Origin: Planctomycetota bacterium
Lineage (GTDB): Bacteria; Planctomycetota; Planctomycetia; Pirellulales; Thermoguttaceae
DNA length: 5,194 nt
Assembly: GCA_013202535.1 (NCBI GenBank)
Contig: JABMRP010001267.1
Span: 1 to 5,194, forward strand
Direction of reading: 5' to 3'
A program made the position numbers and the translations under genes. Below the pieces are notes generated by a model, which worked only from the letters and a program-made list of their open reading frames with translations, was not told the DNA's origin and ran no database searches. Below, piece after piece: positions 1 to 5,194 of the stretch. Within the stretch, counting starts at the first letter, position 1. Each line of letters starts with the position of its first letter.

Positions 1-1
1 C

Positions 2-1771
2 ACCCAGTCGGTGGCCAACATTCCGCCGCGGGGGACCGTCACGGTGCATATCGAGTACGTGCATCCGGTGCAAATCGACGGCGACCGCTACGTGTTGCGA
101 TTTCCCATGGTGGTCGGCCCTCGCTACATCCCGGGTGAGCCGCTGGGCCGGCCCAATGTGGGTCGCGGTTGGGCTCCCGACACGGATCAGGTTCCCGACG
201 CCTCACGGATCACCCCCCAACCGCTTCCACAAGGTATGCGCAACGGCAACGACGTCCACATCTCTGTCCGGCTCGACGCCGCCATGCCCATCGGTGCGGT
301 TACCGGAGTGACACACGAACTAGACGTCACGAACCCGTCGCCCACCGAGGCCCAAATCGAATTGAAGAACCAGACGGCGATCCCCAACAAGGACTTCGTC
401 GTCGAGTACCGTTTGGCGTCCGAGGATACCGTGTTGGCCTCCTTGACGCACCGCGGCGAGTCAGACGGCTATTTCGCGATGGTGTTGCAGCCGAAGTGGC
501 AGATCGAGACCGCCGAACTCATGCCGCGGGAAGTGGTCCTGTTGTTGGATACCAGCGGTTCGATGTCGGGGCCCGCCATCGGCCAACTGCGGATCTTCGC
601 CCAGCACGTGCTGGACCACGTCAACCCGCAGGACACGATCCGAGTCGTCTCTTTCAGCAACGCGCCCAAGGCTCTCCACCCGCAGCCGGTTCCCGCCACG
701 CCGGAAAACCTCGCCGCGGCAAAACAGTTCATCCGGAACCTCCATTCAGGCGGGGGCACACGGATGCTTCCGGCATTGCAGGCGGCGTTGGGACCAGGCA
801 GCGGGGAGCAGAGCCGAGTTCGCTATCTGGTGCTGGTCACCGACGCCCTGGTCGGTAACGACAGTTCGATCCTCGGCTATTTGAAGCGATCGGAGTTCGC
901 CGACGTGCGGGTGTTTCCCGTGGCGATGGGAGCGGCGCCGAATCATTATCTGATCAGCCGCGCCGCCGAGCTTAGCCGCGGATTTGCCACGCAGGTGACC
1001 AATCAGGACAACGCCACTGAGATGGCCGGCCGATTCGGCGACAAGATTTCCTCGCCGTACATGACCGACCTGGAGATCGACTTCGGCGGCCTGAAGGTCC
1101 GCGACGTGCTCCCCCAACCGCTACCCGACCTCTACGCCGGCCGGCCGCTGGTGATCATGGGCCGGTACGATCAGCCGGGCATGTCGGAAATCACGCTTCG
1201 CGGCAACGTCCAGGGACAGGCGATCGAGTCGACGCTGCAACTGGATCTGCCGGAGAAGGAGCCGAACCACGACAGTCTCGGCCCGCTTTGGGCACGGCAG
1301 CGAATCCGCCACGTCTGGAACCGTAACCTGGGACAGGAAACTAGTGAGGGCCGTGAGGAGATCACGCAACTCGGCCTCACGCACCAGTTGGTCACTCGGT
1401 ACACGTCGTTCATTGCCGTGGAAGAAGAGTTGTCCGAGCCAGTGACCGGCAATCTGCGCACCCAACAGGTCCGGCCGATGCTGCCCGAGGGAATGACCGA
1501 CGACGACACCACAGTGGCCGCGGCTGGCCCGGCGGTTACCAACCACGTTGCCCAGCGGGCGCCGGCGTATCAACCGCCACCGGCTAAGGCACCGGCGTAT
1601 CAACCGCCACCGAGCGCACCGTCCGCTGGAAGCAAGGGTTCCGGCGGTGGCGGTGGTGGAGGAGGAGGTGGTGGGTCCGTGGAATGGTTGTTCCTGGCGA
1701 GTCTGGGTGCCTTGGGTGGCGGCCGGCTTCTGGGCAGATTCCGCCGGAAAGACGGCTCCTCCAACGCTTGA
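2..1771 (+). CDS. VIT and von Willebrand A domain protein with GlyGly-CTERM-like tail (5' partial)
   Basis: This is probably an exported, membrane-held surface protein binding metal and partner proteins through its VWA domain; no enzymatic role is visible. The frame is open to the left edge, and the residues before the GTG at 11 (T-Q-S-V, then ANIPP) continue the VIT consensus, so that GTG is an internal Val and the true start lies upstream. Numbering from that codon, residues 1-42 are the end of the VIT domain (VVGPRYIPG). The typical VIT-VWA linker follows, with NKDF at 126-129. The VWA domain spans about 173-345 with MIDAS residues D180, S182 and S184 (DTSGSM), T250 (GGGT) and D278 (TDALVGN). 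The usual family C-terminal part ends in TRYTSFIAVEE. The tail is Pro-rich, then 11 Gly (545-555), a short hydrophobic stretch (557-571) and basic RFRRK. A rhombosortase gene follows 18 bases on. Family assignment is firm; function is inferred. Confidence 0.93.
   Translation, partial: TQSVANIPPRGTVTVHIEYVHPVQIDGDRYVLRFPMVVGPRYIPGEPLGRPNVGRGWAPDTDQVPDASRITPQPLPQGMRNGNDVHISVRLDAAMPIGAVTGVTHELDVTNPSPTEAQIELKNQTAIPNKDFVVEYRLASEDTVLASLTHRGESDGYFAMVLQPKWQIETAELMPREVVLLLDTSGSMSGPAIGQLRIFAQHVLDHVNPQDTIRVVSFSNAPKALHPQPVPATPENLAAAKQFIRNLHSGGGTRMLPALQAALGPGSGEQSRVRYLVLVTDALVGNDSSILGYLKRSEFADVRVFPVAMGAAPNHYLISRAAELSRGFATQVTNQDNATEMAGRFGDKISSPYMTDLEIDFGGLKVRDVLPQPLPDLYAGRPLVIMGRYDQPGMSEITLRGNVQGQAIESTLQLDLPEKEPNHDSLGPLWARQRIRHVWNRNLGQETSEGREEITQLGLTHQLVTRYTSFIAVEEELSEPVTGNLRTQQVRPMLPEGMTDDDTTVAAAGPAVTNHVAQRAPAYQPPPAKAPAYQPPPSAPSAGSKGSGGGGGGGGGGGSVEWLFLASLGALGGGRLLGRFRRKDGSSNA
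1559..1612 (+). repeat. 30-base in-frame tandem repeat, Pro-rich linker
   Basis: There are two copies, one complete (1559-1588) and one of 24 bases (1589-1612), differing by one silent base (gcg/gca). Each encodes APAYQPPP, and the copies are joined by AK. Near-identity at DNA level suggests a recent duplication. The repeat sits between the folded part of the VIT-VWA protein and its glycine run, so it probably acts as an extended stalk or spacer. Confidence 0.85.
1643..1675 (+). repeat. GGN microsatellite encoding 11 consecutive glycines
   Basis: Eleven Gly codons (GGC, GGT, GGA and one GGG) encode residues 545-555 of the VIT-VWA protein. The tract lies directly before the short hydrophobic C-terminal segment, where GlyGly-CTERM proteins carry their glycine-rich recognition stretch. 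The many GG runs could also allow length slippage in units of three bases, or a two-tier G-quadruplex. Confidence 0.85.
1643..1768 (+). other. GlyGly-CTERM-like C-terminal sorting signal (coding segment)
   Basis: The segment has the three-part layout of a C-terminal sorting signal: a glycine run and Ser (545-556), a short hydrophobic stretch (about 557-571, beginning VEW and ending in three Gly), and a basic cluster with R572, R576, R578, R579 and K580 close to the C-terminus. This matches the GlyGly-CTERM pattern processed by rhombosortases. It has no LPXTG motif of the sortase type and no PEP motif of the exosortase type. The acidic E558 and the shortness of the hydrophobic part are slightly unusual. 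Actual processing is inferred from the tail and its protease neighbour. Confidence 0.72.
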
Positions 1772-1774
1772 CGC

Positions 1775-1780
1775 AAGGAA
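1775..1780 (+). promoter_or_regulatory. Shine-Dalgarno for the rhombosortase gene
   Basis: AAGGAA lies nine bases before the ATG at 1790, inside the 18-base gap after the VIT-VWA stop codon. It supports that ATG as the start and supports translation of both genes from one message. The gap has no room for a terminator. Confidence 0.7.
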
Positions 1781-1789
1781 AAAGCAGCC

Positions 1790-2476
1790 ATGCAAACCAT
1801 AACTCCCGATCCATGGTGGAAGAGCTGTCGCTGGACGCTCGGGCTCTGTGCGGCCATGGCGTTGGCTAACCTCGGACTGTTTCCGTGGGCACCCGACGCT
1901 TTGCGATGGCTGGTCGAGTGGCTGCAATTCGACCGCCAGGCCATCCTCCAGGGTGAGTTCTGGCGGTTGTTGACCGGGAATATGGTGCATTGGAGCGTCG
2001 AGCATTTTCTTCTCGACGTGGGGGCCTTCGCCATCGTCGGGCTGCTATACGAACGCCATCTGCGGCACTACCCGTGGATTCTGGCCGCCGCCGGGATGTC
2101 GGTGGGCCTCGGCGTGCTGCTGTTTCTGCCGGAGATGGGCACCTACCGAGGGCTGTCGGGCGTCGACAGCGGCCAGTTCGCCGCCGTACTCTGCTTCGAG
2201 TGTATGGCGGCCGCCGGTCAGGCCCGGCGTTGGCTCTGGATCGCCCCGGCGGCGTCGATCTTCGCCATTAAGATCCTCTACGAATGTGCTACCGGGGAGA
2301 TGTTCTTCGGGACCGAATCGCTGGGCGCCATCGGCTTGCCGACACCGCTGGCCCACGCCGCCGGCGCCGTCGCGGGAATCCTTGCGACGGTAGCTCTTGC
2401 ACACATCCACATGCGGCCGGTATCCTGTCCGTCGGAGCCCGGTTGCCCCAACCACGCCCCGTCGATGACCATGTAG
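1790..2476 (+). CDS. rrtA: Rhombosortase-like rhomboid family intramembrane serine protease
   Basis: This 228-residue inner-membrane protease is expected to cut the C-terminal GlyGly-CTERM tail of exported proteins, most obviously the product of the gene just upstream. About six hydrophobic segments are visible (near 14-32, 69-88, 95-114, 120-142, 147-166 and 186-206). Residues 58-76 align without gaps to the WRxxTxxxxHxSxxHxxxN block of E. coli GlpG: W58, R59, T62, H67, S69 and H72 match, but the last position is D76, not Asn. The catalytic Ser is S123 in YRGLSG and the catalytic His is H189 in HAAGAVAG. Length and a lack of extra domains fit rhombosortases rather than larger rhomboids. The C-terminal tail after the last helix holds two Cys (C213, C219). 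An ordinary small rhomboid protease is the alternative; the YRGLSG motif and the substrate-like neighbour favour rhombosortase. Confidence 0.87.
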   Translation: MQTITPDPWWKSCRWTLGLCAAMALANLGLFPWAPDALRWLVEWLQFDRQAILQGEFWRLLTGNMVHWSVEHFLLDVGAFAIVGLLYERHLRHYPWILAAAGMSVGLGVLLFLPEMGTYRGLSGVDSGQFAAVLCFECMAAAGQARRWLWIAPAASIFAIKILYECATGEMFFGTESLGAIGLPTPLAHAAGAVAGILATVALAHIHMRPVSCPSEPGCPNHAPSMTM

Positions 2477-2521
2477 ATCGCGTGCCGCCCCTTGCATCTT
2501 CGGCGAATCGCGCCACGGTCA

Positions 2522-2550
2522 GCGACAGGCGGCCGCGTGGTGGATATACT
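2522..2550 (+). promoter_or_regulatory. Candidate sigma-70 type promoter for the acyltransferase fusion gene
   Basis: In the 114-base gap, a -10 like TATACT (2545-2550, five of six consensus bases) follows a -35 like GCGACA (2522-2527, four of six) with a 17-base spacer. It would start transcription about 30-35 bases before the ATG at 2591. AT-rich hexamers are scarce in this GC-rich stretch, which makes TATACT stand out. Promoter consensus in the host is unknown, so this is a prediction only. Confidence 0.4.
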
Positions 2551-2577
2551 GGCTGTGGCGTAGCCCATCGAACAAGT

Positions 2578-2582
2578 GGGAG
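2578..2582 (+). promoter_or_regulatory. Shine-Dalgarno for the acyltransferase fusion gene
   Basis: GGGAG ends eight bases before the ATG at 2591, a good distance. An in-frame TAG at 2561 closes the frame upstream, leaving only GTG codons at 2576 and 2588 as other starts. The ATG is the best choice. Confidence 0.6.
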
Positions 2583-2590
2583 ACTCGGTG

Positions 2591-5194
2591 ATGTCGAACG
2601 AGGAAACGGCCGAATCGTGTGGATGGACACGGTGCCTGGTTCGCTGGCTGGTAAAGCGGTATTACCCGAGTATCGAGATCACCGGCGCCGATCGCATTCC
2701 CCAGTCGGGTCCCGTGCTGCTGTGCGCGAATCATGCGAATTCGTTGCTCGATCCGGTTCTGATTGGCGTGGTAGCCCGTCGGCCGGTTCGTTTCATGGCC
2801 AAGGCGCCCTTGTTCGACCACCCCCTGCTCGGTCCGCCGATGAAGGCGTTGGGGATGATCCCCGCCTTTCGCGGCAGCGACGACGCTCGTCAGGTCCGGC
2901 GGAACATGGAAAGCCTGGACGTGGGGGCGAAGGTGCTGATCGAAGGCCACGCGATGGGGATCTTTCCGGAAGGGAAGTCGACCGACGAGGCGCATCTCCA
3001 CATGGTGCGCAGCGGCGCGGCCCGAATGGCCGTCCAAGCCGCGGACGAAGGGGCCGCCGGAGTCAAGGTTGTGCCGATCGGAATCATCTACCAGCGCAAA
3101 GACCGGTTCCGCTCTTCCGTTCTGGTCCAAGTCGCCGAACCGATCGACGTCGGCCAGTGCCTCGCACAACACCAGGGCGACGTTCGCAAGGCCAGACGAG
3201 CGCTCACGCGGCAACTCGAATCCCGTCTCAAGGAAGTCGTCGTGCATCTGGACGAACCCGAGTGGGAACCTTGGCTCGACGATCTCCAGTCGCTGACCGA
3301 GGCGCCGAAGGGTCGCGCCAAGGACTCGCTGCCGCCGCTGGCCCGACGGAAAGGCATCGCGGATGCCATGAACTATTTTCTCGCCAACGATCGAGAGCGT
3401 GCCGAATCGGTTGCCGCCCAGGTCAAGGCCTATCGGGATCGGGTCCACTCGGCGGGCCTTCGCATCGATTCGCCCGTGTTGCGCCTGCGCGGGCTGAGGG
3501 TCTGCGCGAAGCTACTGTGGAGTTTTCTCTGCCTGATCTTGCTGTTGGTCCCGGCGCTGGCCGGTACGCTGCACCACATGGCTCCCTTCGTGCTCGTTCG
3601 CCGCCTGGCGTCGCGATTGGATAAGTGGGGGCAAATGACGGTCTCGACCCACCGGCTGATCGTCGGCGTGCCGCTCTATCTGATCTGGTATGCCTTGGTC
3701 GCCTGGTGGATGCTGGGGTATTTCTCCGCCTGGTTCGCGTGGATGTGGATGATCGCGGCGCCGTTTTGTGGCGTGATCGCACTGAACTACTGGCGCAAGG
3801 CCGGACGAACGGCCCGACTGCTATGGCAGCAGTTGCGCGTGACCGTGCGCCGCGGCACGCTGCTGCGGTTGCGTCAAGAGGAGGCCGAGCTTCGCGGGCA
3901 ACTCGATAAGCTGGCCAAGGAGTACGCGCGCCTCTCCCCCCAGGACGAAACGGAAATGCAACCGCCCGGCAAGCGTCGCTGGGCGAGCGTGGCGGCGTGC
4001 CTCCTGCTCCTGTTGCTGATCGCCGCGGCCGCGTGGGTCGGTAAGTACATGTTCTTCGACGATCCGCTGAGCGGCAACGGCCTCGATCTTGCCGACATTC
4101 CCGATGCCCGTATCAAGTCTCTCCTCCGCGCCGACGAGAAGGTCGTCGTACAAGTGATCGACGGCCTCGACAAGCTCGAAACCGACGCGGTACAGATCAA
4201 CCGCGAGTTTGTCGGCGGGGATCGTTCCTATGCGAATCAGGCGGACAACGACGACGTCCGCGAACTGCTGCGACGCTACATCACGTATCGCCAGGCCCTG
4301 CTGCGCGTTCTCTGGAAGTACCAGCGGTACGCGGAGATCGAAAACGACGAGCTTCGTCTGCGTACCTTCTTGTTGGACTTCACGGCGGCGTCGCTCCTCT
4401 ATCAGGCCGCGGTGAAGTTCGTGGATCTGTTTGACGACAGCCCGATTGCGATCGCCAAATTGAACGAACCCGAGCCGAATTGGGGCATTCCGCCGGGGTT
4501 TTACGATACGATTCGGCACAATCTGGCCAGCCCCCAGAATATCAAAATGTTTGAGCTTGCGCGGCGATATTATCACCAGGATCACGTGCAAGACCTGTTC
4601 AGCAAACACGGGCTGTCCGAAGCGGCGCCGTACGACCGGTTTCACGCAGCAATCTCAGATACCCAACGGACGATTCACGAGAGCGACGACGGCGTCTCCG
4701 AGAGAATCCTCAAGGTCGCCGTTGCGGACCTGGGGAAACTGTTTCATCAGGTACAGTACGAAACGCAATCCGCCGTCTCGACCTGGATCGGAGATTTCAA
4801 GATTCGAGAGCCTCGCAAGGGAGAGTCTCTGATCAATGAAGATCAACTCGCCGAGTTGGCCGCCGTGCTAGAGCCCGGCGACGTGCTGCTGGAACGGCGG
4901 AACTGGTATCTCTCCAACGCCTTTTTGCCGGGCTACTGGCCCCACGGTGCGGTGTACGTCGGTTCGGCCGACGAACTGCGCCGGCGCGGTCTGGATAAGA
5001 ACCGGTACGTACACGACCATTGGGCCGAGTTCGCCGCCGGCGACGACCAGGGCCACCAGCACGTCATTATCGAAGCGGTCAGCGAGGGCGTGATCTTCTC
5101 GTCGTTGGAGCACTCGATCGGGGGTGCCGATTCGGCGGCCGTGCTGCGGCCGAGGGTGACCGAAGAAGAGAAGAACGAGGCCATTGTCCGGGCG
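2591..5194 (+). CDS. Fusion of PlsC/GPAT-like acyltransferase and YiiX/YebB-like NlpC/P60 hydrolase (3' partial)
   Basis: One frame stays open for 868 codons to the window edge. Residues about 20-230 are a glycerophospholipid acyltransferase domain, expected to move acyl chains onto glycerol-3-phosphate or a lysophospholipid: NHANSLLDP with H48 and D54, IPAFR with R94, FPEG at 125-128, and VPIG around P162. The His-Asp spacing is one residue longer than classic HX4D, as in Gpt2-like GPATs. Hydrophobic segments lie at about 308-329, 356-376 and 379-400, with a charged coiled-coil-like stretch to about 446. KRR (461-463) then precedes a membrane anchor (465-483). A helical domain (about 485-755) leads to a YiiX-like permuted papain fold: PGDVLLERRNWY from P762, PHGAVYVG with the likely catalytic H785, and EAVSEGV from E828. 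The catalytic Cys should lie beyond the edge. Substrates are unknown; domain calls are firm. Confidence 0.9.
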   Translation, partial: MSNEETAESCGWTRCLVRWLVKRYYPSIEITGADRIPQSGPVLLCANHANSLLDPVLIGVVARRPVRFMAKAPLFDHPLLGPPMKALGMIPAFRGSDDARQVRRNMESLDVGAKVLIEGHAMGIFPEGKSTDEAHLHMVRSGAARMAVQAADEGAAGVKVVPIGIIYQRKDRFRSSVLVQVAEPIDVGQCLAQHQGDVRKARRALTRQLESRLKEVVVHLDEPEWEPWLDDLQSLTEAPKGRAKDSLPPLARRKGIADAMNYFLANDRERAESVAAQVKAYRDRVHSAGLRIDSPVLRLRGLRVCAKLLWSFLCLILLLVPALAGTLHHMAPFVLVRRLASRLDKWGQMTVSTHRLIVGVPLYLIWYALVAWWMLGYFSAWFAWMWMIAAPFCGVIALNYWRKAGRTARLLWQQLRVTVRRGTLLRLRQEEAELRGQLDKLAKEYARLSPQDETEMQPPGKRRWASVAACLLLLLLIAAAAWVGKYMFFDDPLSGNGLDLADIPDARIKSLLRADEKVVVQVIDGLDKLETDAVQINREFVGGDRSYANQADNDDVRELLRRYITYRQALLRVLWKYQRYAEIENDELRLRTFLLDFTAASLLYQAAVKFVDLFDDSPIAIAKLNEPEPNWGIPPGFYDTIRHNLASPQNIKMFELARRYYHQDHVQDLFSKHGLSEAAPYDRFHAAISDTQRTIHESDDGVSERILKVAVADLGKLFHQVQYETQSAVSTWIGDFKIREPRKGESLINEDQLAELAAVLEPGDVLLERRNWYLSNAFLPGYWPHGAVYVGSADELRRRGLDKNRYVHDHWAEFAAGDDQGHQHVIIEAVSEGVIFSSLEHSIGGADSAAVLRPRVTEEEKNEAIVRA

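Noticed and set aside
11..13. GTG as the start codon of the VIT-VWA protein
   Set aside because: The frame is open upstream, and the residues T-Q-S-V-A-N-I spanning the GTG fit the middle of the VIT domain, so the real start is outside the window.
1121..2005. 294-codon antisense open frame
   Set aside because: It lies opposite the VIT-VWA and rhombosortase genes, has no recognisable motifs and a composition typical of antisense GC-rich frames.
2477..2590. Terminator between the rhombosortase and the acyltransferase genes
   Set aside because: Only a weak CCACG/CGTGG pairing with a long loop and no T-run was seen; not enough to call.
2519..3448. 309-codon antisense open frame
   Set aside because: It mirrors the PlsC domain, whose catalytic motifs are intact on the + strand; no independent evidence.
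2284..3624. 446-codon open frame overlapping the rhombosortase and the acyltransferase
   Set aside because: Its product is Arg/Gly/Ser-rich without domain features, and it overlaps well-supported genes in another frame; a high-GC shadow frame.
3989..4000. Lipobox-like VAAC at residues 467-470 of the fusion protein
   Set aside because: The Cys comes at the beginning of the hydrophobic segment, so there is no hydrophobic stretch before it as a lipoprotein signal requires.
3821..4645. 274-codon antisense open frame
   Set aside because: It lies opposite the linker and helical domain of the fusion protein and has no domain signature.

Overview
The window is GC-rich and densely coding, with three genes all on the + strand. 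The gene at each end is cut by the window edge. The family mix (a VIT/von Willebrand A surface-type protein, a rhombosortase-like protease, and a very large acyltransferase/NlpC-P60 fusion), the high GC and the loose spacing suggest a Gram-negative bacterium, most plausibly of the Planctomycetes group. That placement is an inference from family content; nothing in the window proves it.

Region 1 (2-1771) is the 3' part of a VIT-VWA protein. The end of the VIT domain, the whole von Willebrand A domain and the conserved C-terminal part are present. The protein ends in a Pro-rich repeat, a run of 11 glycines, a short hydrophobic segment and a basic tail, which resembles a GlyGly-CTERM sorting signal. 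Region 2 (1790-2476) starts 18 bases later with its own Shine-Dalgarno and encodes a six-helix rhomboid-family protease with the features of a rhombosortase, the enzyme class that processes GlyGly-CTERM tails. The two genes look like a substrate-protease pair in one operon: the VIT-VWA protein would be exported, held by its tail, and cut or transferred by its neighbour.

Region 3 (2477-2590) is a 114-base gap with a plausible sigma-70 type promoter and a ribosome binding site. Region 4 (2591 to the window end) is a single open frame of at least 868 codons that runs off the edge. It joins a glycerophospholipid acyltransferase (PlsC/GPAT-like) domain, its usual hydrophobic segments, a coiled-coil linker, a further membrane anchor, a helical domain and the start of a YiiX/YebB-like permuted NlpC/P60 cysteine hydrolase. 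The hydrolase His is present; its Cys would lie beyond the window. This fusion is easily missed because the frame has no stop within the window.

The strongest leads are (a) the VIT-VWA/rhombosortase pair, which parallels the known pairing of VIT-VWA proteins with sortases, and (b) the acyltransferase-YiiX fusion, which suggests lipid synthesis and lipid or peptide-amide remodelling on one membrane-spanning chain. No RNA genes, CRISPR arrays, insertion sequences or attachment sites were seen.
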